A stretch of DNA of 64,000 bases from Ulota crispa (lineage: Eukaryota; Streptophyta; Bryopsida; Orthotrichales; Orthotrichaceae): assembly GCA_963920765.1 (NCBI GenBank), contig OY987251.1:12589219-12653218 (forward strand). Reading direction: 5' to 3'. The notes below the pieces were generated by a model. It saw nothing but the letters and a program-made list of their open reading frames with translations. It made no database searches and had not been told where the DNA came from. This document shows positions 1 to 11,187 of the stretch, one piece after another (position 1 is the stretch's first letter; each line of letters opens with the position of its first letter). The translations under genes and the position numbers were made by a program.

Positions 1-214
1 ACACTCTCATACATTTTTGACTTCCACTCCATGTGAAACCTATAGACCCTCAATTACATCAGTGGTAGGAAATAAAGGTTTCTGGGTGGTTAAAATTTTA
101 GGCAACATAATGCATTTAACCAAGTTTGAGTCAAAGTCATGGCCCATAGGAGTTGTGAAGTGAAACTTTTGAGCTCGTTGAACCAACATTTGGAGAGGAT
201 TTTGACTTCACCGG
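1..214. other. Unassigned AT-rich flank
   Basis: I see no coding frame of note and no repeat ends here. It is the left flank of the TTAA-bounded element that begins at 219. Confidence 0.4.
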
Positions 215-218
215 TTAA

Positions 219-432
219 CCCTTGAAGGCCTGAACAACATTTTATTTTGGCAACATAGCAATTTTGAACATGTACTTGTGATTGGAGATTCTTCAAATAT
301 TAGGCTAGAATTTAATTGAAGGCGGGACAAGGAGTGTTTTTCATACACACTAACTTTCATGACATTTGAAGTTATGAGTACAAAAATATGGCTAAAAATG
401 TTTTTTTTTCCCAAGGCGGGCAGTTTGGGCAG

Positions 433-479
<47 letters not shown>

Positions 480-1164
480 CAAAATTTTGAAATTGGTTTA
501 GGAGATTTATGTATATCGGAAATCTTTGAATCATTCCATTTTGATTAATGAGATGAAATTTATGAGGACTTTTTGTTTGTTAGCAATTATGGATTCTTTA
601 TTCTAGAACAAATTTTGAAGTCTTTTATTTTACTCAATTTTTAATATTGTGAAAAAAATAAAAATAAAACCAAAGTATGTAGATTGTTTATTACAACACT
701 ACCACCATTGGGACAGGCATTTTTCATTTTTGGAATGAAATTTTCAACAGTTTTGTGTTTTAAATCATTCTCTACTTCTTTTTATTCACTATTTTTTCCC
801 ATATGTTTTGAAATTTCAAATGATTTCAAACGTTTTTGACATGTATCCTACTTAGGTGGAATAAGAAATCTAGAAAAGCACCACCCACATGGCCCTTTTC
901 TCTTTTGATTTTCACTTTCTAATGGGTAACTGCCGAGTTTTTCACAAGACCCAAAAAATTGTTTTTGAATATCTAAACTCTTCTATTTTCCAATCCATGC
1001 AGTAGAAAATTCTAATTTTTGTACTACATCTTCCAAAACTAGTCTATTGCAAGACCCTACCATTACATAAACATAAAAGTATTTTTATTTTCAGATTTGA
1101 TTGATGTTCTAAAAATGGCAATTTTAGAGAGTTTTTGGTGAAAATGCAGCTGGTCCTAAAGGGG
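219..1164 (+). mobile_element. TTAA-flanked non-autonomous element, family A, copy 1
   Basis: The element is bounded by TTAA at 215-218 and TTAA at 1165-1168. Its left end reads CCCTTGAAGGCC and its right end GGTCCTAAAGGGG, which is an imperfect terminal inverted repeat. The interior shares blocks with the other family A copies: a segment near 'gaaattggttt', one near 'tttgaatcattcc', and one near 'gaggactttttgttt'. It is about 946 bp, like its relatives, and includes a (TA)n expansion. No transposase frame is present. Assignment to a piggyBac-like group is inference from the TTAA target. Confidence 0.8.
433..478. repeat. (TA)n microsatellite
   Basis: About 23 uninterrupted TA units lie inside the family A element. 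Other copies lack this expansion, so it arose locally after insertion. Confidence 0.95.
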
Positions 1165-1262
1165 TTAAATAAACCCTGAATGTATCATTGATTTCCTGAA
1201 GGTTGACCTCAAGCAAATGGAAGCCAAGGTTGTTTATGACTTGTCTCTTTGCATGAACAGTA

Positions 1263-1471
1263 AGGTAGTGTGCTCTAATTTTGTTTGGTTCTAGGAACAA
1301 GAGATATTTTAGATGAAATATCTACAACTGTCAAGGATGTCTAGGTAGGCTTAGCATACTGCTAAGCCTACCTAACTCATCAATGACAGTCGTAGATATT
1401 TCATCTAAAATGCCTCTCGTTCCTAAAGCCAAACGCAATTAAAGCACGAACACAATTAGAGCACAGTACCT
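1263..1471. mobile_element. Near-palindromic hairpin MITE with TA duplication
   Basis: The ends are AGGTAGTGTGCTCTAATT and its reverse complement (one mismatch), flanked by TA at 1261-1262 and 1472-1473. Almost the whole 209 bp folds back on itself around a tiny loop near 1360 (arms share 'aggtaggcttagca'/'tgctaagcctacct'). It belongs to the AGGTA...TACCT group with a TA target. A transcript through it would form a long hairpin. Confidence 0.85.
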
Positions 1472-1603
1472 TAGGTTATAGTTTTGTGAAAACTGCGCAC
1501 CATAAATTACCCGCTAAAAGGGTTTTGGGGTGGGGGTAAAATTGAGCCACTGAATCAAGTGAATGTTTTTCAACTACAATCACAGTATCTGGATTGTAAT
1601 TAC

Positions 1604-1876
1604 CTACACTAAATACTGCATTTGGGTTGCTTTACCTTGGAAAGTTACCTCATAACCTATTGCTTATCCACTTAGAGGGCGTATGTAACTATCTAGATGC
1701 TAGGATTTTACATGCTTTACACTTGCTAGTTTTGCAGTAGCTTTGTTGTTGTTCTTCGGTTCAATTCAAAAATTTCTTGTTGTAATAATTATTGCTGAAA
1801 ATTATTAAAAGATCAAGTAAGTATTTATAAAAGCAACAGATGTCAAGAAATTAGTGTGGGGAATGCTAAATGCACT
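1604..1876 (-). mobile_element. MITE family Q, copy 1
   Basis: The end at 1604 (CACTAAATACTGCATTT followed by gggttgctttacc) and the end near 1870 (aaatgcactatttag) are inverted repeats. The interior block 'gttacctcataacctattg' matches, in reverse, the other copies at about 3.7, 7.4 and 22.4 kb. The TA target duplication is not clean at the right side. Confidence 0.6.
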
Positions 1877-1879
1877 ATT

Positions 1880-2652
1880 TAGAGCACCCTTAATCCAGAA
1901 CTTGCATAAAAGCTTGGCAACAACAATTACCAAGCTTTGTGGCTTGGACTCTAGCAAAGCAGGCAACGTTGGCTCCTTTGACCCAATGCACACTGATAGT
2001 GAGGAATGTAAACTTTGTTATTGTCAAACTTTTTTGATAGGATCTCTACTTTTGACTTGCAAAATAGTCATCATGTCTCTAACAGCAATATAAAGAGCAA
2101 TTTGAAGAACTCTTGAGGGTCATTGAAACTACTAGGTGTGGGCTAGGTTTTGTTGTCTCCTTTAAGATCACGTCCCACATGCAAGGTGCATTGGACCAAG
2201 TTTGCTATTCTTAAAGTAGGACCTATTGTGAAAGTGCAATGTCACACTCAATATACCTGGTGGATTGAAGATGCTATTAGAGCATCTCCTGCCACATGCC
2301 AAATGAAGCCCCTGGAAACTAGGTTTGGAGGGGACAAGTGTAGTAAGTAGCACAACAAGGCATGAAGTTCCTTTGCAGACCAATGTGAAGTTCTTGCAAC
2401 AACATGACAACATTGCCAAGGAGTCCTCCTGCCCTAATTTCCTTGCTTTTGTTTCTTGTGCATGACATGAGCACCTATAAAAAGCTGAAATCTAAAAGCC
2501 CCACTCCTACACATCGACAAGTACAATGCTGTTGGAGACTTGAAGCACATAAGCATTTATGGGTTGAACACAAAGGGTTCATTTGGCGGTTTAGGGTGAT
2601 GCTCTTCATGTTATGAATTTCACAAAAGCAAAGGGTATTTTGGGGGGAAAGG
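1880..2652. other. Unassigned intergenic sequence
   Basis: Several short open frames run on both strands here. None has recognisable domains or a convincing start. I see no repeat ends. Confidence 0.4.
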
Positions 2653-2654
2653 TA

Positions 2655-2980
2655 AGGTAGGAGGCTCATATTCGGCTCGGGCTCAAAAACAATCCACCTT
2701 CTCAAATGTATCTCATGTGTACATGCTGTTTTTCATAGGTTTCAAAAATGTGCAAACAGTGTACATTTGAAAAGGTGAACCGTTATAGAGCCTAATGACC
2801 TTTGCACTTCAAAATTTTATAACTAATCCCACGAAGCTCCAAAAAATATGAAACAACTTGGGTTAAATGTCAATTCTTCTTGTATTTCAAGAAAAATTTA
2901 CTGAAAAATAATTCAAGAAGTTTCACCTCCCCAAAATTCAGTTTCAGCCCTTAGATGCTCCATTTATGAGCCTCCTACCT
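2655..2980 (+). mobile_element. TA-flanked MITE family N, copy 1
   Basis: Left end AGGTAGGAGGCTCATA and right end TATGAGCCTCCTACCT are inverted repeats (one mismatch), with TA on both sides (2653-2654 and 2981-2982). The 326-bp body contains inner inverted segments around 'tgtacatttgaaaaggtg'. Three related copies occur in the window. Confidence 0.85.
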
Positions 2981-2984
2981 TATT

Positions 2985-3640
2985 GAGAAGTGGGAATAGA
3001 ACGCAACAAAGACGAGGAAACGTGGAATAACAGGACAGGAGGTAGTAAAAGAAGCAGACTACAGTAGTATGGAGGAAAAACACATAGGCGGCTGTTAGTG
3101 AAGATTAGAAGTAGGCGAAGCCGAAGATTAGGAGGAGCTAGAGAAGGAGGCGGGGCCAGCAGCAGTACGTGGCAGGAGAGCTTTTTGGAGCAGCAGGCCC
3201 CCGGGAATAGAAGGTTAGTTAAGAAAAGGAACGTGGGCCCACTGGCCCAGCGACGCGCCATTCGCCCAAGTGCCCAACAGAGCCAAAAGGTGCTCGGGGC
3301 GCCGTCACAGTCGTTAAATGTAACCGCTTCCATAATAGCAGAGCAGTCGCAAAAGGCTCTCTACTCCAGTCATCCACTGCTCGCCAGTCTCGCCACCACT
3401 GGGACGCTTTTGCTATTGGCGAGCCTGCATGCTGTCATCAAGGTCAGCACCTCCGCCTGACGTGTCCCCGGTTGCCATCGACGCGCTCCAGTATTAGGAC
3501 ACTTGGGACTTAATTTCAGGGTTAGTTAGTTATTACCCAGCCATAAATAACCCTCGCCTCTTCCCAGTTCCAACATTTGAGGCAAAACAATTTCCCTGGC
3601 TGGTTGTGTGTTCATTGCCCTAGTAAAGCCTAGTAAGTTA
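2985..3640. other. GC-rich unassigned island
   Basis: This patch is clearly more GC-rich than its surroundings, with strings such as 'gacgcgccattcgccc' and 'cgacgcgctccag'. The longest plus-strand frame (3098-3460) opens with GTG, has no ATG start and no recognisable domain. A CATAAATA string at about 3541 could be a TATA-like element, but no coding sequence follows because a family Q MITE begins at about 3660. It may be a gene remnant or a promoter/5' region; the function is unknown. Confidence 0.3.
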
Positions 3641-3659
3641 GTTCCGGTGTGCGAGCTAA

Positions 3660-3952
3660 ATACACTGAATATTGCGCTTAGGTTGCCCTACACTAATTTC
3701 TCAACATTGCACACTATTTAAATATTTACCGCTGTTACAGTATTTTTCATCAAAAATTGCTGTAGCAATCCATTTTTAGAGGGCCTATCAACAACATTGA
3801 AGCTCACAAAAGATAAACTAATGACTTCCAAGTCATAAACCATGTGAAATCTAAATATTTAGTGAGTTGCATAGGCTTCCAAGTGACCAAGTGATGAGTC
3901 ATGAGGTAACTCACCAGGGTAAGGCAACCTAAATGCAATATTCAGTATAGAA
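3660..3952 (+). mobile_element. MITE family Q, copy 2
   Basis: Left end CACTGAATATTGCGCTTAGG and right end cctaaatgcaatattcagta are inverted repeats, with TA dinucleotides flanking. The interior 'ttgctgtagcaatcc' and 'gagttgcataggcttccaag' align with the other Q copies. About 290 bp, non-coding. Confidence 0.75.
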
Positions 3953-4995
3953 AATACTCCCCTCACCTCGCAGTTACCACTGGCCAAGTGAGTTTATGGC
4001 GTCACTAGTACTTCGGATAAGCGACGCGTCAGAAAAAAACCAAACAAAAAAAAGGCCCATCATGGAAAGTGTGCACCACTACGGTCACGACAGTGTCACT
4101 GTCCTGCAATCTGATAAGCTCCACCTGCATGAGAAAAATGGACACCCTCTCCAGTCTCTACAGTTTCAGTGCGTTGCTAATGTGACCGTCACTGTCCATC
4201 CGGAATATTAGATTCAGAAACGAATATATTCACACGAGTTCGAAGTGTTATGTCTGGGAACAGTTACACATTCCACTTGCAAAAAGTAAACTAGACATCG
4301 TGATATTCCGGTTAAAGGTACCTTTTGGTTTCCGAAGTTTAGTTCCAATAAAGTGGCAACTTGAAACTACTCAAAAAGATGAAAAATGGGAGAAAGTAAA
4401 GGTGAAATATGGGTCTGAACTACCCCACTCCATGTACATGATATACCAAGTATAGTCATCCTAGAGACAAGCTGCGCTAGCGACACAGATTGCATTCAAG
4501 TGGAAAAAAAGAGGATGTGAACAGAAAAAACAGTACGACAATCAAGTGGCAATACTATTTCATAGTACGAGGAAGTGTGAACTCTATTAAAGTAAAAGCA
4601 TTGAACGAAATCGCTCACAAATGCCTGTTTACAGCCGTGTAAAAAAAGGTTCAGTACAAAATTGTAGAAAGCTCTCACAAAATAACTAACACTATTTCCT
4701 CGTATCACCAGGGTTTACCGTACGGTGATGACAAAACCGTGGTTGAGCAAAACTTTCTCGCCGAGATCGACAAGGGGAGGGGGGTAGTTAGCAACAACAA
4801 GATTTGTAGAGAAGCTCTGTTTTTTTTTCCCTTTTTTTTGTGATTCCTCCTTGCAAATCTTGTTGATGGTTGTGCTAGGAAAATTGACGAGTGGGTATGT
4901 GAGTAACCAACTCTCTCTAACCTTTGCAATCTGATCGAGACTACTGCAGAATGGAAGACACTCCGGTTCGTCTGTCCACATTCTCCTGCCTATCG
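3953..4995. other. Region downstream of the P450 gene
   Basis: This segment holds the 3' flank of the minus-strand P450 gene. No other gene is supported. Long T runs occur at 4809-4841. I could not place a clear polyadenylation signal. Confidence 0.4.
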
Positions 4996-6749
4996 CTAGC
5001 TGCTGCGACGAGTGGCGACGGCTTGCAAGGGGTGCACCATCTCCGACGACAACCTCAGAACTTCAGTGAGGTCTACAAAAGTGTCAGAACCTGCAGTCCA
5101 GTCAAACTTGTGCACCAAATGTGCCACCCAAAGTTGCACTGTTGCTAAACCCAGTGCTCGGCCGGGACACACACGCCGGCCTGCACCAAAAGGTGCGAGA
5201 CGAAGATCATTCCCGCGGACGTCCACGTCTTCACCGCCCTCCAATGGCAAAAACCGCTCAGGTTTGAAAACCTCCGGAGTAGCCCATATTTCTGGGTCCC
5301 GCGTGATCGCCCACATGTTCACCATGGCGGTGGTGCCGACTGGAATGGTGTGTCCTGCCACGCAGACGTCTTGCGTGGAGAGACGCGCCCACGAGAGAAG
5401 TGGACCCGGTGGGTGCAGACGCAGTGTCTCCTTGATCACAGCCTGCAGGTATGGTAACCGCGACAAAGACGATTCGAAGGAGGAAATGCTCGAACCAAAC
5501 ACAGAATCCAGCTCGTGTTGCAGCTTACGTTGAATAATAGGGTTTACCACCAGTTCCGCCATGATCCACTCCGTTAGAATTGCAGTCGTGTCAGTTCCTC
5601 TGAATATCATCTCCTGCAAGACGAAAAAATGCTCAAAAAAACTACACCCTAAGAGATAAACCATGCACCCACAAAAAAACCAAACTTTTGAGTGGTTTTG
5701 AGTACAATCGAAGCTGTGTGAAAGCTTGCATATGAGGTGGCAGTGACACTCACCCAGAGGACGGCGATCATGTCCTTATCAGAGAGCTTTTCGTCGCCAG
5801 TAAGACCCAGCAACACATCGACGAAATCCGTCGCGTACGACGCGCCGCCGCCGCCGTCACGCGCGCGGTGCTCGTCGATGATTGTCTGCACAAATGCTTC
5901 GACCTTTGGCACGAGCGTCGCGCAGCGCTGGTGGATCCGTTGCGCGTCGAAGCATTTGAGGGCGGGCAAGTGGTCAGCCCAATTGAACGCTCCCAGCAGC
6001 TCAAATCCTTCCCGCACCATAGCTTGCAACGCACTCGCCTCTTCAGAACACACGTCGAAATCGTACCGTTTTCCAAACACACTCGCCATGATGTTGTTCA
6101 AAGACGCTCGCTGCAAGTGTGGGCGCACTTCCACCGCCGCGGCGGCGGCGGCGGCGTCGATCGCGTTCACCATGGCGTCGACTTCGACAAGCCGCGCCTG
6201 CTCGTGCGCGGCAATGCGCTTCGGCGCGAACAGGTGGTTCGCCGCGATTCTGCGCAAGCTGCGCCAGTAGTCCCCGTGAGGAGCGAATCCAATCGCCCTC
6301 CCGAACAAGAGCTGCTGCGCGGATTGTTTGAGCGGTCGATCGGCGAATGCTGAGCTGTGCAGAATCTCGCGTGCTGTGTCGGGTTGAGATGCGATGACGA
6401 CGCGGGTCTCACCGAAGCTTAGTGCCATTAGAGAGGTTGCTTTGTGAACGACAGCGAGCTCTGCGAGACGGCGGTGCGCGTGCCCGCCCATCTCCATCAG
6501 TGAGCCGATGACAGGAAAACCACGTGGCCCTGGAATGGTTCGCGGTCCTCGTAACCGTCCCCATGAAGAGCCGCCGGGAGACGCCCAGCATATCAAGAGA
6601 GCACAAGCACTTATCACACCCAAGACTAGCAAAATCACCACCCCGCTTAGATTCCCGCACACGTCGTCCAGCGAGGATCGCCCCTGCTTTGCCAGCATCG
6701 GCACCGCGAACAGCCACCATCCCCCCACCTGACCCGCTGGCGACTCCAT
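4996..6749 (-). CDS. Cytochrome P450, CYP78A-like, two exons
   Basis: Exon 1 spans 6749-5754 and exon 2 spans 5613-4996 (minus strand), giving about 537 residues, normal for CYP78A. The start is the ATG at 6749-6747 with G at -3 and +4; the open frame extends upstream only to a TTG. A hydrophobic anchor lies at about residues 36-56, followed by the proline-rich hinge [13 protein letters not shown]. Helix C carries WRSLRR. The I-helix oxygen-activating motif is FRGTDTT (336-342), ExxR is ETLR (394-397), and the PERF motif is FKPERF (448-453). The haem loop is [11 protein letters not shown], with C481 as the probable thiolate ligand. All key residues are intact, so an active ER-anchored monooxygenase is expected. 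Strings such as [21 protein letters not shown] and the single intron at that W/E junction are typical of CYP78A. Known plant CYP78As promote organ growth; the substrate is uncertain. GC content is far above the flanking DNA. Confidence 0.93.
5614..5753 (-). other. Intron of the CYP78A-like gene
   Basis: The 140-bp intron starts GTGAGTGT and ends CTTGCAG on the minus strand, after a T-rich tract. It is phase 0 between the W and E codons. Removing it restores the continuous MIAVLW-EMIFRG sequence expected of the family. Confidence 0.92.
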
Positions 6750-7424
6750 AGCTGCACTACCAATTCGCTTATGTTCGCCAAACTTGCAACAATTCAGCTG
6801 CAAGCTTTGGAAGAGAACGGTATTAGCTCTAACCTAACTTTGTTGCTAGCTACTGTGAAGAGAGCACATTACATGTCTAGCAAGTAGTCGATGTTTTGAA
6901 CAAGCTCATGCTGAGAACACAACTGGGCTGAGCTGGAGAGAGAAAAGCTCGAAAGCTTAGGTGAAGGGAGCCAAGCTAAGCCGGCGGGATTAGATCTGCA
7001 AGAGACAAGGCGGCAGAATGAGAATGAGGGAATGTGGGAAGCGATCAGTTAACGCTCCTTTTAGGGAGGCATCCACCCCAGTGAACCGTATGTACGATTT
7101 TAGGTATTTGTACTATGACAATATTCTGGGGTGGATGGATGAATTGTGTTCATCTGGTTTGAGGGTGGGTGTGTGCTATGTGGTGGATAAAATGTTATGG
7201 TTTTTCTTTTACCCCTGTTGGATTAGTAAGTTATACTTGTTTGGAGGGTAGTGGGTGATTGAATAGGATCTGGGCTCAGGAGGCTGGATTTAGGTTTGCG
7301 GTGGTGTTAAGTGTTAACTGGACAGACGAGGGGCTTAAAAATAGAAAATACTGGTTGTTTTATTGGCTCTGGAGACTCTGGAGTCTGGAGTCGAGAGTCG
7401 AGACCCCTTGGCTCCCTCTCACAA
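6750..7424. promoter_or_regulatory. Probable 5' UTR and promoter region of the P450 gene
   Basis: This is the upstream flank of the minus-strand P450. On the minus strand it contains a CT-rich tract (about 6926-6955) common in plant leaders. I find no convincing TATA box. A short inverted repeat, catccaccccag/ctggggtggatg, sits at 7069-7139. Placement is inferred only from adjacency. Confidence 0.35.
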
Positions 7425-7745
7425 ATAGTGCATTTAGGTTTCCCATACTAATTTCTCGACATTCCACACTATTTAAATACTTATTGTTATTATAGTAGCT
7501 TTTATCAATAATTATTGTGGTAACTATTTTTTAACAAATTTGGCAGCTTCTACAAAGCTATAGAAACACAAAGTAACAACATCCGAGTAGTAAATCAAGT
7601 GAAATTTTACTATATAAAGAGTTACATGCACTTTCAAGTGGGTAATTGGTGGGTCCTGAGGTAACTTTCCAAGGTAAGGCAACCTAATTGTTAAGGCAAC
7701 CTAATTGTTAAGGCAACCTAATTGTTAAAGCAACCTAAATGCACA
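7425..7745 (+). mobile_element. MITE family Q, copy 3, with internal tandem repeat
   Basis: Left end CACAAATAGTGCATTTAGG and right end cctaaatgcacaatttggtg are inverted repeats. Near the right end the 17-bp unit 'aaggcaacctaattgtt' is repeated three times (about 7675-7727). The junction of these units contains TTAA; in the copy at 22.4 kb the same position is occupied by two TTAA elements. Confidence 0.75.
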
Positions 7746-8936
7746 ATTTGGTGTAATGAATTTCAAAATTTTCATTTCATAGTTTTTAAGGGGCGGCTAA
7801 CACTATGTTCCAAGTAATGAACGTAGAAGAAGGTGGGTACCATGTTAAAGTTGTTATTTGGAAATGTGAGTTTGAATGTGCTAAGTTGAGTCAAATGCAT
7901 TGCGGTTCAATGTAAGGACACCTTTTGTCACGGTGGTGAGTTACTTCTTTGGGATGGTTGTTTCTCCTATTCAAGAAAGTTATACTCTCTATGTGCACTT
8001 TAGAGTAGCTTCAATGGCCGCGCCATGTGGACCTTGTATTAATAAAATGGAGGAAGCAATATAAAAAAAGGACCCAATGGAAACAACAAGCAATGCATCT
8101 AGTTGAACGCATCTAGTTGAACGCATCTAGTTGGAGTACACATCAAATGAGAGCTTTGAAGCAATATTTTGGAACTCATTACTATGCCAAGTGAAGCACA
8201 AAGGTATAGTCAAAGTCATGATGACAACTAAGCTTGTTTGTAGAAGAAAAGGGAAGAGCAACTTCCTAGAGTGGCCTCATTCTCATGCAAATTCTTGAAG
8301 TGACCCCATTCCATGTCAAATGATAGCATGTCAATTCTTTGAATTATGAAGTGGGCCCACTCCGTGTGAGAGATTGTGTCAGAAAACGTGCACTTCTCTG
8401 GTCCCCGCCAAGCTTGTGTCAGGCATTAAATTACACTAGATGTCAGTTCCTCTATCAGCCCCCTTTCCATGTTATCAGATTATTCAAAGGCATTGGGTCT
8501 CTGCACTCATAATGCAACTCACTACTTACAAGAATCCATTAAACTAATCATTAAACTCTTTTATTACTTCCATTTACATGGTTACCATTAGGGCTGCTCT
8601 TAGATTCTTATGTTATCATCATGTGGTCCTAGCAAAACTTTCCAATGTATCATAGGTGGATCTAAAAAAATGAGCAATATTCCATCAGCAAGACTAAATT
8701 TGCATTATATGTGACCAAGAAATCAAATAGCATACCTACATTAAATGGGCATTCAGTTCTCCACTACCCACATGCATCACTTTCTAGGGACTGAGCCATA
8801 TTCAACATAGCAATGAGGATGCTCTATAGTCAAGCCAAAATCCACCTAATTCAATTCTCATTGAATTCTCAAATTTGATTGGTTAACAGGTTATGGCTTA
8901 TAACTTCACACAATGTCCTAACTTAAGACCTAAGCG
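7746..8936. other. Unassigned intergenic sequence
   Basis: No coding frame or terminal repeats are visible apart from the short tandem repeat at 8095-8133. Confidence 0.4.
8095..8133. repeat. 14-bp tandem repeat, about 2.8 units
   Basis: The unit gcatctagttgaac occurs twice in full and once in part. Confidence 0.85.
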
Positions 8937-8997
8937 CCCAAGCGGACTGTTTCGGTCCGCAATCCCATCTTATTTTAAAAAGCTGGGCGCTTAGGGG
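8937..8997. mobile_element. 61-bp miniature TTAA-type element
   Basis: It is flanked by TTAA (8933-8936) and TCAA (8998-9001). The ends GACCTAAGCGCCCA and TGGGCGCTTAGGGG are inverted repeats, and a second small palindrome GCGGAC/GTCCGC lies inside. It resembles the termini of the larger TTAA families with almost no interior. Confidence 0.6.
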
Positions 8998-9003
8998 TCA
9001 AAG

Positions 9004-10249
9004 GTGTTCACATATCTCCATCAAGGTTTGAATTTTCAGTAGTAATCAAATAATGATCTTCTTCCCTACGTTTTACATTGCAATTACCTTCCAAAACTTG
9101 TCTTCCAAAACTAACTCAATAAATTCCATTCAACCCTAGTCAGCCTACGATTTGCAGCTTTGAAAGACAATAACTTTTTTTTATTTTTGGTAAAATTTGA
9201 GAATACATCGTCTTACAAAACTTTATGGCAATTCCTAGTCAAATACTAGGATATTGTGTTTTTAATGACTCCCAAGTCGGAATTTTGTTTTTTAAGTCTG
9301 AATCCTGAAGCAAGGTCCTACTTTCTTAAGACCAAAACTTCTAAAAATGTGTTGTCATATATATACAAACATATGACTTAGTATATTATAAAGTAGTTTG
9401 CTATACATTTGAACTTTTAGACCAATTGTATTTTGAGATTTAACGGGGCTTGGGACATGGAGTGAATGTACCCCTAAAACCCCTGGAAGTGCAGAACATG
9501 ACACAATAATATGTAAAAAATTGTATGGGCATACCAAAAAAATGACATTAGTGAAATTATAGTTTCAACACATCTCATATACAGTACACGCTTGTACACA
9601 TACACAAATAATAACTTGCATGCATGTATATTTGGCAAGGATGTATCAACCTTGCCCATGGGGTACTTTATGTAAGATCATATTTGATTAGGTGATATAG
9701 ATTCTACAAGCCCAAACAAAATGACTCTCATAAGGACAAGCAAGGGTTAATAATACAAAATGAAGGTGGAACTCAATGGGTAAGGAAGTACCTTTGGATT
9801 AACACGCAATTCCCGAGATTTGCACACGACACAAGGTACTTTGTATTGAGATCATTTTGTACAAACAAGTGTGATAAAAATATGGTTTCTTTTGCAATAA
9901 AAACTAGTCTTGCAGATTGTCATTTTTGGTCTTTTAAATTGTCATTTTTTGGTCTTTTAAATTGTGAGGGGCTAAAGTACGTGATTATAAGCTTAAATAA
10001 GTTTCAAGACACCCAATTAATGTTATGGTGTCATGAGATAGCAATGCATCTTTGTGTGAACAACCTCACAAGCAATGAGTGAGGCAGAGGTGATGAAGCA
10101 GGCGCCCCCTAACTTAAAAGCAGATAAATCTTGCAAAACCCCAAAAGCATGGCCTTACCACAGTGAGTTGTTGAGAAGTTTGAGGGACCATGCATTCCCA
10201 TGTATAGTTTGTGAAGAATTTTGCATCCAACACAATATCTGTTAACCCT
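9004..10249. other. Unassigned intergenic sequence
   Basis: AT-rich DNA with short frames only. I recognise no gene or repeat ends. Confidence 0.4.
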
Positions 10250-10253
10250 TTAA

Positions 10254-11183
10254 CCCCTAAAAGACCATTGTCCCTTTGGGGGACAGGTTGGACTTTGGGC
10301 ATGTACCTATGGGTAAACTACTTTGTGTGATTTTCTGAAACTTTTATTGAAGGTGAGGAATTCAAAAATCTATGTAAGCATTTAATTTTTTCTTCATTCT
10401 GACATTTGATGAAGAAGTTATGCATGAATTTATGAAAATTTGAGGAGGGCTGCTCATCAGGGTAGCCCAAAAATCTTTTGTAAAAATTATTTTTTTTAAA
10501 ACAAAAATTTGAAATTGGTTCTTTAGATTTTTTTTATTCACAAGAAGCATTGAATTATTCAATTTCAATCAATGACATGAAAGTTATGAGGACTTTTTGT
10601 TTGCGGGCAGTTATGGAATCTCTACTCTAAAATAAACTTTGAAGGCATTTATTTTACTCAATTTTTAATATTTTGGAAAAAAAATTAAACCAAAGGAAGT
10701 ACATTGTTTATCACAACATTATCACCGTTAGGATTTGCATTTTTCATTTTAATAATTAAAATCTTAACAACTTTGTGATTTGACTCATTCTCTACTTCAT
10801 TTTACTTATTGATTTTTCCCATGTGTTGTATAGTTCCAATTGATTTGAACATTCTCCCACACATACCTAACTTGATCTCCTACATGGAAAAAAAAGCGCA
10901 ACTTTGGGTAGAGCAACTTTTTGTTATAAGAGTGGTCAAAAGCTTCTGAAATTTTTGGGCAGCATAGAAAAAAGCTTTTTTTTTTTACTTTAGATGTAAA
11001 TATCTCACTCCTCTCCATCTGGAATGAGCTATTTTTTTTCCCACAAGTACCTCTTCTAGTTTGGGCCAAGATCCTATGGTTAGATTTCTCAAAAACAAAA
11101 TATAAAATCCTTTTTTACTAAACCTCCTAAAAGTGGCAGTTTTTTGTGATTTTCAGAGAAAAAAGGACTTGGTCCTTTCAGGG
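10254..11183 (+). mobile_element. TTAA-flanked element, family A, copy 2
   Basis: It is bounded by TTAA at 10250-10253 and 11184-11187. Ends are CCCCTAAAAGACCATTGTCC and GGACTTGGTCCTTTCAGGG. The interior matches the other copies (gaagaagttatgca, ggttctttagatt, ctcctacatggaaaa). Length 930 bp, no coding capacity. Confidence 0.85.
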
Positions 11184-11187
11184 TTAA

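Noticed and set aside
3098..3460. 120-codon frame in a GC-rich patch
   Set aside because: It opens with GTG, has low-complexity basic composition, overlaps an equally open antisense frame and has no domain.
5012..6353. Long plus-strand frames across the P450 locus
   Set aside because: They are antisense shadows of the GC-rich P450 exons.
6750..6803. Extension of the P450 N-terminus by 18 residues
   Set aside because: The upstream in-frame codon at 6803-6801 is TTG. The first ATG at 6749 has good context and precedes the membrane anchor.
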